Position numbers and translations under genes: made by a program
Virus record (IMG/VR): IMGVR_UViG_3300007516_000106
Span: 1-27,603 of that record
DNA from: a virus
Reading direction: 5' to 3' (one strand)
Length of the DNA stretch: 27,603 nucleotides
Part shown: piece after piece, positions 16,179 through 23,034 of the stretch
Position numbering within the stretch: the stretch's first letter is position 1
Layout of the letters: every line of letters begins with the position of its first letter
Notes under the pieces: model-generated
Told to the model about the DNA's origin: nothing
What the model saw: the letters and a program-made list of their open reading frames with translations, nothing else
Databases searched by the model: none

Positions 16179-18569
16179 ATGACTGTCCAATTAACGCCGA
16201 AATCTAACATCAAAGGACCAATTTGTAGCGACTACAAAGATATTAACAAAGTCGTTGCTTTCGAAAAAGCCGCGAGAGCGTATCGGGCAAAGACTGAGCA
16301 CTTCCAAATAAGCCATATTACTCAAAGCGTTTTTGGAACTTATGAGGTTATTTCGGGCATATCGTCTGGTCTGTATTTCGTTGACATTTTCAACAATAAA
16401 AAAAACCACGATACTTGCACTTGCAAGGATTTTTCTCAAAACCTACTCGGAACTTGTAAGCATTTGGAGGCAGTTTATTTGGCACTAAATGAATTAAAAC
16501 TATTAGTTGCATACAAAAACACACAGCCTATTGCAGATTATATCACAATTATTGATGGCAAAAATGTATTAATTGGAAAACATCAAAGCGTTAAAATTCA
16601 AAACGGAGAAATCGTTAAATACGATGAAAAAACTCTTAGGGCGTCAAGTGCTTCTGCGAGTTTATTAGAGAAAACCAAGGAAAGAAATGCTAATTTAGCT
16701 CGCAAAGCAAAAATAGAACGTTTGATAGCTGGCGATAAAATTAAAATTGATGTTTTGACAAAGCCGTTGTTTCCTTATCAGCAAGATGCAGTAAAATATA
16801 TGACGGCTTCTGGCAGATCCTTGTTGGCTTTGCGCATGGGCGGCGGAAAGACCGCGAGCGTTCTTGCGGTATGCGAAATTCTAAAAACGACCGATAAAAT
16901 CTTTCGTGTTTTATTGGTTGTTCCTGCTTCTCTTAAGCAGCAATGGGCAAACGAGATCAAAATATTTGTCGGCAGTAAATCTGAAATTGTGCATAAAGCC
17001 GAAGAACTTAAGCCCTTCAGCTCCAAGCCAACAAAAGATATCCAATACAAAATAGTAAATTACGAACTTTTACTACGCAACCCAGACTTAGCTTACAACA
17101 TTAACACAGATATTGTTATTTTGGACGAAGCTCAAAAAATAAAGAACTTCCGCTCAAAAACCGGCGAGATAATTCGTCGAATACCAAATAAATTCTTCTT
17201 TGCTTTGACAGGAACGCCAATTGAAAATCGTTTAGATGATCTTTATTCTATTATGCAACTAATTGACGAAGATGTTTTCGGTCCTTTGTGGAAATTCAAT
17301 TTTGATTTCCATTCTCAAACGGAAACTGGAAGAATTGATGGCTGCAAGCACTTGGATCTACTTAGAGAGCGGATTAAACCCGTCGTTTTTTCCAAGAATA
17401 GAGCGGAAATTTTAAGCCAACTTCCACCTTTAACAGAAGAGACGATTTATGTTCCTATGTCAGAGGCGCAGAGCGAAAGAGAAGAATTTTATCGAAAAGA
17501 GGCGGCGAAATTATTCGCAAAGGCTAGCGGCAAGGGTTTAACTCGTGGCGAACAACAAATCCTCGCGGGTTATCTGCTAAAAGCCCGCCAAGCTTGCAAC
17601 TCGTTAATGCTTTGTGAACCGGATAATCCAGATGCCACTAGTGATTCACCAAAATTGGACGAACTTCAAACGATTGTATCTGACGTGTGCATCACAGAAG
17701 GCAAGAAGCTTGTCGTTTTTTCGGAGTGGATAGAACAGCTTAACATCATCGCTGCTATGTTAAAAAACATTGGCATTGATTATGTGATGCTTCACGGAGG
17801 CATTCCTACCAAGAAAAGACCAGATATCATTGAGTCATTCAAAACCCAAAATCACAAAATGGTTTTTCTCTCAACGGATGCCGGGGGCATTGGGCTGAAT
17901 TTGCAATTCGCAAGTTATGTGGTCCACTTCGATCTTCCATGGAATCCTGCCAAGCTCGACCAACGCACTGCTAGAACCCATCGCATCGGACAAAAGAATA
18001 ATGTCTACGTTTATTATTTGTGCGCCGAGGAAGGCATCGAGAGGGGCATTAAAGATGTACTTGTTTCAAAACGTGAGGTTCGTACTGCAACTCTAGAGGC
18101 TGATAGCAAAATTCAAGAAGTTGAACTTCAAAGTTTTGTAGATTATTTGAAAGACAACACGGATATGTTTGCCATTCCAGCCATTGAACCAACCAAGGCC
18201 ACGATAGAACCCGAAGAGGTAAAAGTTACGCCGAAAGTTCGACAAATTATTCAAAAAATGAAAAAATTCAAAGTGCATCTTGATGAAAACAAATCAAAAG
18301 AAGCAATTCAGGAAGCTTTCGATATCATTTTGATGCTAATTTCATTTCTACAAAGTATGGATGCCTCTGACTACGATAGCGTTATTAAATTAATAACACG
18401 CAAACTCATGTCTAGTAATAATGTATATGTGAACGCTCACGGGGTTTTAGTTTCTCTTAGGCATTTCATGCAGCAAAAAAATGCTGCATCGGTTGGGCAA
18501 ATATACCTCCGAACAACTCTTCTAAGAGCACGCAGCACTATCGATTCTCTTTTGGGTCTGTTAAAATAA
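16179..18569 (+). CDS. SWIM-SNF2 family DNA-dependent ATPase/helicase
   Basis: A 796-residue superfamily 2 ATPase. A SWIM zinc finger lies at residues 80-95 (C80, C82, C93, H95 in CTCKD and GTCKH). The ATPase core follows: Q-motif region LFPYQQDAVKYM, Walker A RMGGGKT with K224 (usually DEMGLGKT in SNF2 proteins), motif II DEAQ at 316-319, motif III LTGTPIEN, then the second RecA-like lobe with VVFSEW, STDAGGIGLNLQ and the arginine-finger motif QRTARTHRIGQ at 595-605. The C-terminal 150 residues are helical and unrecognised. SNF2 proteins translocate on duplex DNA and remodel protein-DNA or branched-DNA structures; a role in phage replication, recombination or clearing proteins from DNA is inferred. 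No strong ribosome binding site precedes the ATG, 18 nt after the previous stop. Confidence 0.93.
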   Translation: MTVQLTPKSNIKGPICSDYKDINKVVAFEKAARAYRAKTEHFQISHITQSVFGTYEVISGISSGLYFVDIFNNKKNHDTCTCKDFSQNLLGTCKHLEAVYLALNELKLLVAYKNTQPIADYITIIDGKNVLIGKHQSVKIQNGEIVKYDEKTLRASSASASLLEKTKERNANLARKAKIERLIAGDKIKIDVLTKPLFPYQQDAVKYMTASGRSLLALRMGGGKTASVLAVCEILKTTDKIFRVLLVVPASLKQQWANEIKIFVGSKSEIVHKAEELKPFSSKPTKDIQYKIVNYELLLRNPDLAYNINTDIVILDEAQKIKNFRSKTGEIIRRIPNKFFFALTGTPIENRLDDLYSIMQLIDEDVFGPLWKFNFDFHSQTETGRIDGCKHLDLLRERIKPVVFSKNRAEILSQLPPLTEETIYVPMSEAQSEREEFYRKEAAKLFAKASGKGLTRGEQQILAGYLLKARQACNSLMLCEPDNPDATSDSPKLDELQTIVSDVCITEGKKLVVFSEWIEQLNIIAAMLKNIGIDYVMLHGGIPTKKRPDIIESFKTQNHKMVFLSTDAGGIGLNLQFASYVVHFDLPWNPAKLDQRTARTHRIGQKNNVYVYYLCAEEGIERGIKDVLVSKREVRTATLEADSKIQEVELQSFVDYLKDNTDMFAIPAIEPTKATIEPEEVKVTPKVRQIIQKMKKFKVHLDENKSKEAIQEAFDIILMLISFLQSMDASDYDSVIKLITRKLMSSNNVYVNAHGVLVSLRHFMQQKNAASVGQIYLRTTLLRARSTIDSLLGLLK

Positions 18570-18607
18570 CTTGGTTGTAAATTAGCTATATGTAGCAAAG
18601 GATTAAA

Positions 18608-19189
18608 ATGATAGATTGTGCGCTGGCTGCGGATATTTCCACAACACACGTTGGATATTGCCTACAAAACAAAGACACCGGAGAGACTCTTGCGATGTCT
18701 TCCATAAATCTCCCAAGTAAAGACTATACTGATATTTGGGAAAAAGTGGATGATGTTAAAATAAAAATGACCGAGCTTGCTTTGTTCTGGAAAATGGCCG
18801 GTTGGAATGTCGCATCCATTTATGTCGAAGAATCATTGAAAAATTTCAAGGCGGGCGCTAGCTCTGCTGATGTTATTGTGAAGTTGGCACAATTCAACGC
18901 GATGGTATCGTTTTTAATAAGAAATTTGTTTGGAATCAATCCTGTATTTCTCAATGTCAACACAGCAAGATCTAGGATTGGAATCAAAGTTTTGAAGAAA
19001 AAAGGCGTGAAAAACGACACCAAAAAACAAGTATTGGAGCAAGTGGCTGCCAAAGTTCAATGGAGTTGGCCGACCAAGGTATTAAAAAGCGGCCCCAACA
19101 AAGGTACGACAGCTTTTGAGGAAGAGGCTTATGACATGGCAGATTCCTGGGTTATCTGTAAGGCTGGATGTACTATTTATAGAGCATGA
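18608..19189 (+). CDS. RuvC-like Holliday-junction resolvase
   Basis: A 193-residue protein with the RNase H/RuvC pattern: AADISTTHVGYCL with D9, IYVEES with E74 and E75, and the C-terminal helix EEAYDMADSW with D176 and D179. Four acidic positions in this order match RuvC-type nucleases, which cut branched DNA with two metal ions. In phages such enzymes resolve recombination and replication intermediates before packaging, the job done by endonuclease VII in T4. Strand residues INPVFLNVNTAR and the basic stretch KVLKKKGVKNDTKKQ are typical for the family. A good AAAGGA site lies upstream. Its stop overlaps the ATG of the second ADP-ribosyltransferase-like paralogue (ATGA). It follows the SNF2 gene by 38 nt, suggesting one transcription unit for DNA remodelling and resolution. 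Confidence 0.85.
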   Translation: MIDCALAADISTTHVGYCLQNKDTGETLAMSSINLPSKDYTDIWEKVDDVKIKMTELALFWKMAGWNVASIYVEESLKNFKAGASSADVIVKLAQFNAMVSFLIRNLFGINPVFLNVNTARSRIGIKVLKKKGVKNDTKKQVLEQVAAKVQWSWPTKVLKSGPNKGTTAFEEEAYDMADSWVICKAGCTIYRA

Positions 19190-19265
19190 GCCAAAATCAA
19201 TTACAAAAATTTATTCTCCAAGAACTCAATCGCCATAAACGCGAAGGAGTTGTTTTGGAAGATCC
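19183..19265 (+). repeat. Direct repeat copy A, start of paralogue 2
   Basis: These 83 bases match 20356-20438 at 82 positions; the single difference is C at 19234 versus T at 20407. The repeat starts three bases before the ATG and ends at codon 27, after which the two genes diverge strongly. Confidence 0.95.
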
Positions 19266-20340
19266 AATAAAGTATATTGAAAAATTCATAGGCCCGGACT
19301 ATTTTTTACATTTCACAAACATCAACAAACTAGGGATTAACCCTCAATATCAGCATCACACGCCAGCGGGGATATACAGCTACCCTTTAGAGCAAAAAAT
19401 ATTTAATGAACTCGCGGAAGACAGAATTGATTATGCGAGTGATTATAAGTACCTTATTTTATTTCGCAAAATAACTGATGATAAAATTTATGATTTTGAA
19501 ATAGACGATATCACAGATGACGAACTTGAAAGAAAAATAATGGTCGCGCGTAATTTAATCAATTTTCATTATTTGGACGAAGGAGGCCGAAATGCGGTGA
19601 CTAATTTGCAAACGTTTTTTCAATTAGTTCAAAACAGTTCTTTACGACCTTTACAAAAAAGAAAAATTTTTTTAGCTTGCGAAATTGATGGTTTAATCGA
19701 TCGAGGTGAATCGTTTATAACAAATGACATCGCTGCCCAAGCGGTTTTTTTCAACATTTCAAAAATAGAAATTCAGCAAGTGATGAAAAATCCTTTATTA
19801 AAAGAAAAATTGTACCAAGCAATCGCCGACAACAGCGCACTCAGTTCAAATACAAGAAAAAATCTTCCGCAAAACATTAATGACAAAATTATTAACGATC
19901 CTTTTGCTGATGATTATCAGAAAGAAGCAAATTTCCGTTATGCTTCGGAACATGCTTTGGTTAAATTTATTCATTTTGAACCAAAAAATCATCTCTCAGG
20001 GGGTTTAAAATTAAAAGCTTTTGAACAACTTACATTAAGATTTCCTGAGAAAGCTATTCCCTATTTTTACCGCAGCAATCGAGAGTTTCGAATGACTCTT
20101 TATCGAAGAATTGATATTAAAATTCTTAATAAAGAGTTCAGTAAAATCATAGCTTTCGAAGATCTTAACTTGCTTTTAGTAGAGGCAGTCAATAGGGTTG
20201 ACAGTCAACTGCTGGATGAATTAGTGCCTCTGTTTCCAGAGTTAAAAGATAGAAACAGGTGGCAAGATTTATATTTTGCCCTAGAGGATAGAAAAGAAGG
20301 TGATGGTATTTTCATGGCAGAATTGCAAAAATTTAGATGA
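19186..20340 (+). CDS. ADP-ribosyltransferase-like paralogue 2, candidate injected head protein
   Basis: A 384-residue protein. The first 27 residues are nearly identical to those of the next gene (MSQNQLQKFILQELNR, then KREGVVLEDP). The helix resembles T4 internal-protein targeting peptides, and LQE at 11-13 fits the L-x-E cut site of T4-type prohead proteases. Family landmarks follow: FLHFTNINKLGINP (H42), HTPAGIYSYPL (Y64), the strand KYLILF, and IDGLIDRGESFITND followed by AQAVFFN (D181, Q185). The usual glutamate near the third motif is not evident here (NDIAAQ), so catalysis may be altered or lost. Beyond residue 190 it is helical and divergent. The ATG overlaps the RuvC-like stop by 4 nt and no separate binding site is clear, so it depends on coupling. 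Confidence 0.72.
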   Translation: MSQNQLQKFILQELNRHKREGVVLEDPIKYIEKFIGPDYFLHFTNINKLGINPQYQHHTPAGIYSYPLEQKIFNELAEDRIDYASDYKYLILFRKITDDKIYDFEIDDITDDELERKIMVARNLINFHYLDEGGRNAVTNLQTFFQLVQNSSLRPLQKRKIFLACEIDGLIDRGESFITNDIAAQAVFFNISKIEIQQVMKNPLLKEKLYQAIADNSALSSNTRKNLPQNINDKIINDPFADDYQKEANFRYASEHALVKFIHFEPKNHLSGGLKLKAFEQLTLRFPEKAIPYFYRSNREFRMTLYRRIDIKILNKEFSKIIAFEDLNLLLVEAVNRVDSQLLDELVPLFPELKDRNRWQDLYFALEDRKEGDGIFMAELQKFR

Positions 20341-20345
20341 TTTTC

Positions 20346-20350
20346 AGGAG
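20346..20350 (+). promoter_or_regulatory. Ribosome binding site fixing the start of paralogue 3
   Basis: AGGAG ends 8 nt before the ATG at 20359. A GTG at 20350 is in frame but overlaps this site, so the ATG, which also aligns with the start of the neighbouring paralogue, is the likely start. Confidence 0.75.
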
Positions 20351-20355
20351 TGTCA

Positions 20356-20438
20356 AGCATGAGCCAAAATCAATTACAAAAATTTATTCTCCAAGAACTC
20401 AATCGCTATAAACGCGAAGGAGTTGTTTTGGAAGATCC
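20356..20438 (+). repeat. Direct repeat copy B, start of paralogue 3
   Basis: Second copy of the 83-bp repeat, offset 1173 bp from copy A at 19183-19265, with one mismatch (T at 20407). Confidence 0.95.
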
Positions 20439-21525
20439 TTTTGAACAGATCAAAAAATGGATTAGCCCCACAACGTTTCTCCATTTCACAAACATCAACA
20501 AACTTGGGGTTAACCCACAGTACCATTGGAGTATTACTCCTGCCGGTGTTTATAGTTATCCGCTAAATGAGTCCGGTTACGAAGCTTTAATGAATGATGA
20601 CTTCTCTTTCGGAAGCGATTTTAAATACCTAATTCTTTTTTCAATAACAGAAACAAATCAAATTTTTGATCTGTCAGAAGATATTTCAGACGAAGATTAC
20701 GCAGCGAAAATTGATATCGTCCGTCAATTTCCCAATTTTATATTTAAAAATAATGATGTTTCGGGATACCCGAATACAAACATAAAAAAACTATATATTT
20801 TTGTCAACTCAAGTACATTGACTCCTTTCCAAAAAAGAAAAGCGTTTATGGCATGTGGCATTAATGGGTTTATAGACAGGGGCGAGTCGTTTATAACGAA
20901 TGATATTGAAGCCCAAGCGGTTTTTTTCAATCCAAAAATTATTTCTCAGCAACTCGTCATAAAAAATCCGTTGCTAAAAACAAAATTACACGATATTGTG
21001 GTGGGTGCTAGCCAAACATTGAGTAATACTGGGTTTGAAAACACTCCTCAGAATGTTGTTGATAAACTCCTGGCTGATCCTTATTCAAATGACAGAATGA
21101 AATCATATGCCATATCCCACGCTTCGTTTCAGGCAATAAACAAATTTATAACTCCGCAAATTGATTCCACATTTCGTAGGTCAGCCCTTTCTGCCATTGG
21201 CGAGAAATACCCCGAAAAAATTATTCTTTTTTTTGATTCACAAGATCTTAAAATAAGATGTGATGCATACAGATATGCCAAACAATCAATTGTTCATAAA
21301 AATTTAACTCATCTCCTTGCTAAAGAAAAACACATTGATGGATTTATTGTTTTAGCTGACCGAGCTTCGCAAGCCTTGGCTGAAAAATTTTTGCCTTATT
21401 TGGAACAATTTAAGCACGACTCAAAGTTTGAGACTCTCTACTTCTTGCTGAGACACAGAGACGAAAACGGAAACAAAAGCGGAACCTTCCAGACAGAACT
21501 TGAAAAATACCATAAATACATATAA
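20359..21525 (+). CDS. ADP-ribosyltransferase-like paralogue 3, candidate injected head protein
   Basis: A 388-residue protein from the ATG at 20359. It shares with its upstream neighbour the near-identical N-terminal 27 residues and the landmarks FLHFTNINKLGVNP (H42), TPAGVYSYPL (Y65), KYLILF, and FIDRGESFITNDIEAQAVFF (E184, Q186). Here an acidic residue precedes the Gln by two positions, unlike the neighbour. The C-terminal half is helical with Ala- and Phe-rich repeats (AISHASFQAINKF, EKYPEKIILFF) comparable to the neighbour's FPEKAIPYF, so the tandem pair arose by duplication. The ADP-ribosyltransferase-like fold and head-targeted delivery are inferences from motif order and N-terminus. 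An alternative is an adaptor or inhibitor that keeps the fold without activity. Confidence 0.75.
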   Translation: MSQNQLQKFILQELNRYKREGVVLEDPFEQIKKWISPTTFLHFTNINKLGVNPQYHWSITPAGVYSYPLNESGYEALMNDDFSFGSDFKYLILFSITETNQIFDLSEDISDEDYAAKIDIVRQFPNFIFKNNDVSGYPNTNIKKLYIFVNSSTLTPFQKRKAFMACGINGFIDRGESFITNDIEAQAVFFNPKIISQQLVIKNPLLKTKLHDIVVGASQTLSNTGFENTPQNVVDKLLADPYSNDRMKSYAISHASFQAINKFITPQIDSTFRRSALSAIGEKYPEKIILFFDSQDLKIRCDAYRYAKQSIVHKNLTHLLAKEKHIDGFIVLADRASQALAEKFLPYLEQFKHDSKFETLYFLLRHRDENGNKSGTFQTELEKYHKYI

Positions 21526-21627
21526 GCTTTGGTTTAATTTATGCTACTTAAGGCGATGGACAACCGAAGAAAGAGACTATACCTTGTTGGCTGTTCGTCA
21601 ACAAAGAACAGGAAATATTGAAGTCGT
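21526..21627 (+). other. Short intergenic leader with competing stems
   Basis: About 100 bases between paralogue 3 and the small conserved gene. A 26-codon frame (21541-21621, starting MLLKAMDNRRK) has no ribosome binding site and no recognisable content. Two overlapping 6-bp pairings exclude each other: ttgttg (21584-21589) with caacaa (21599-21604), and ctgttc (21591-21596) with gaacag (21606-21611). They may be chance or a small leader switch. No promoter is convincing. Confidence 0.35.
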
Positions 21628-21846
21628 ATGAGGCGTTTTTATTTTAATCGAACCGAAGATGCTAGTGGTGTGTCCGGTACAGGACGTGTCGCAGAAGGCG
21701 TTGAGTTTGATACCGGGGTTGTAGCTTTGATTTGGCTGACTCCGTTTGGAAGTATGTGTTTCTATCCTAATATTTGTGCTTTGGAGCACGTTCACAGCCA
21801 CGGCGGCAAGACAAAGATTGAATATGTTGACTCTAAAGATGTTTAA
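21628..21846 (+). CDS. Small conserved protein of unknown function (72 aa)
   Basis: A 72-residue protein with a compact, distinctive sequence: RRFYFNRTEDASGVSGTGRV, AEGVEFDTGVVALIWLTP, then a His-rich end EHVHSHGGKTKIEYVD. I recognise this pattern (a 'D.SGVSGTG.VAEGV.F..G...L.WLT' core and an 'H.H.GKT' end) as a small conserved protein found in phages and bacteria whose function I do not know. The predicted fold is a small beta barrel or sheet. It stands slightly apart from its neighbours, with about 100 bases on each side, and may have its own expression. Confidence 0.75.
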   Translation: MRRFYFNRTEDASGVSGTGRVAEGVEFDTGVVALIWLTPFGSMCFYPNICALEHVHSHGGKTKIEYVDSKDV

Positions 21847-21884
21847 TCTTTTCTGATCTTTCCCTCCTATGCTCTAGTCGCCCC

Positions 21885-21944
21885 ATGGCGACACTCTACA
21901 CCGATAGCCAAATCCTTAGTTTTCTAGTTGAAAAAAGAAAATAA
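21885..21944 (+). CDS. 19-codon frame resembling the primase N-terminus
   Basis: A short frame, MATLYTDSQILSFLVEKRK, ends in a TAATG overlap with the primase start. Its beginning resembles that of the primase (MGSFYTDGSLIDFLDNV): the same length to YTD and to FL. It may be a leader peptide coupled to the primase or the stump of a tandem duplication. Upstream lies the small hairpin gtcgcc-ccat-ggcgac (21877-21892), which contains the ATG in its loop and stem. No ribosome binding site is evident, so translation is doubtful. Confidence 0.3.
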   Translation: MATLYTDSQILSFLVEKRK

Positions 21945-22966
21945 TGGGATCATTTTATACAGATGGCAGTTTAATTGATTTTTTGGATAACGTTTTTGGT
22001 GGAGGAAGTGTTACAGGCGGCACAAATAACCTTAATTACAATACTGTATGCCCTTTTTGTAAGGAAGAAAATAAAAAACTCGGCAAAGCTACTATTAAAG
22101 AAAAATTAGCGATAAAAATCCCAGAGGGATTTGTTAAGTGTTGGGTTTGCGGTGAAAAAGGAAGAAATTTACTTCCAATTTTGCGCAGGTTTTATCCGCA
22201 CGCAGTCAACGAGTTTCGTTTAAGGTTTTACAAAGAAATTGATGGCAGTAATTTTGGGGACAATAAAGACACAACCATAAAACCCAAAGAGGCCCTAAAG
22301 CTTCCAGATGATTTTCACTTACTAGCGGAGCACATAGAGAATCCACGCCCGGAAATACAAGAGGCTTTGCGCTACCTCGAATCTCGCGGAGCAACTTATC
22401 GAGATTTGTGGTATTATAAATTCGGAGTAGCGCCAAGTGACGAAAACCAACAACGAAGAATTATTATTCCATCGTTTGATGAAATAGGCAATTTAAACTA
22501 TTACACAGGTCGTTCGTATAGCCATTTTTACAAAAAAAAATACATTGACTGCGATGAGGGCAAAGAGTCGTTTTTCTCTAAATTGAATATTGTTTTCAAT
22601 GAGAGCAAAATTGATTGGTCTAAAGAGTTGACCATAACAGAAGGTCCATTTGATTTGATAAAATGCGATGACAACGTGACTTGTATTTTGGGTTCCAATT
22701 TCTCCCAAGACTCAAAGCTGTATTCCAAAATCATGTATCATGGAACACCAATATTATTGGCGCTGGATAATGACATGGAGCATAAAACGAATAAGCTGGG
22801 CAGGATGTTTAGTTATTGCAACATTCCTACAAGGATTCTGAACATCCCGAAACAGTTCAAAGATGTTGGTGAAATGTCAAAAAAAGAATTTCTTTCTGCA
22901 AAGAAAAAAGCTTTACTCTGGTCTCCAGAGTGGTCTTTGCTGGCCAAGATAAATTCCATGTTCTAA
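21944..22966 (+). CDS. DNA primase with zinc finger and TOPRIM domain
   Basis: A 340-residue DnaG-type primase that would make RNA primers on unwound DNA. A CHC2-like zinc-binding segment is at residues 36-69: CPFC (C36, C39) and CWVC (C66, C69). The TOPRIM domain begins at ITEGPFD (E233) and has the DxD pair in LALDNDMEHK (D275, D277), followed by FKDVGEM. In between, ALRYLESRGATYRDLWYYKF and RRIIIPSFDEIGNLNYYTGR are typical of phage primases of the gp4/DnaG group. No helicase domain is attached. The ATG is shared with the stop of the 19-codon frame upstream. The neighbouring Mre11-Rad50 fusion fits a replication-recombination group. Confidence 0.9.
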   Translation: MGSFYTDGSLIDFLDNVFGGGSVTGGTNNLNYNTVCPFCKEENKKLGKATIKEKLAIKIPEGFVKCWVCGEKGRNLLPILRRFYPHAVNEFRLRFYKEIDGSNFGDNKDTTIKPKEALKLPDDFHLLAEHIENPRPEIQEALRYLESRGATYRDLWYYKFGVAPSDENQQRRIIIPSFDEIGNLNYYTGRSYSHFYKKKYIDCDEGKESFFSKLNIVFNESKIDWSKELTITEGPFDLIKCDDNVTCILGSNFSQDSKLYSKIMYHGTPILLALDNDMEHKTNKLGRMFSYCNIPTRILNIPKQFKDVGEMSKKEFLSAKKKALLWSPEWSLLAKINSMF

Positions 22967-22989
22967 AACCATGCACAAATCACTGTATT

Positions 22990-23026
22990 CCAAGTATTTT
23001 CATTTCAACACAAAGAAAATACTTGG
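22990..23026 (+). promoter_or_regulatory. 12-bp stem-loop in the leader of the Mre11-Rad50 fusion gene
   Basis: ccaagtattttc (22990-23001) pairs exactly with gaaaatacttgg (23015-23026) around a 13-nt loop. The stem ends 8 nt before the ATG at 23035, so it covers the place where a ribosome binding site should be, and no strong one is otherwise visible. No T-run follows, which argues against a terminator. Translational control or protein-bound autoregulation is inference. Confidence 0.6.
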
Positions 23027-23034
23027 TGACATAA

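Noticed and set aside
18381-18397. Palindrome gttattaa-a-ttaataac in the helicase gene as a binding site
   Set aside because: It is AT-rich, intragenic and isolated; no second copy or promoter-like context.
20350-20358. GTG start for paralogue 3
   Set aside because: The GTG overlaps the AGGAG site; the ATG at 20359 has proper spacing and matches the start of the neighbouring paralogue.
19183-20438. Diversity-generating retroelement or CRISPR-like origin for the 83-bp repeat
   Set aside because: There are only two copies, both at gene starts, with one mismatch not of adenine-specific type, no reverse transcriptase gene in the window and no regular spacer array.
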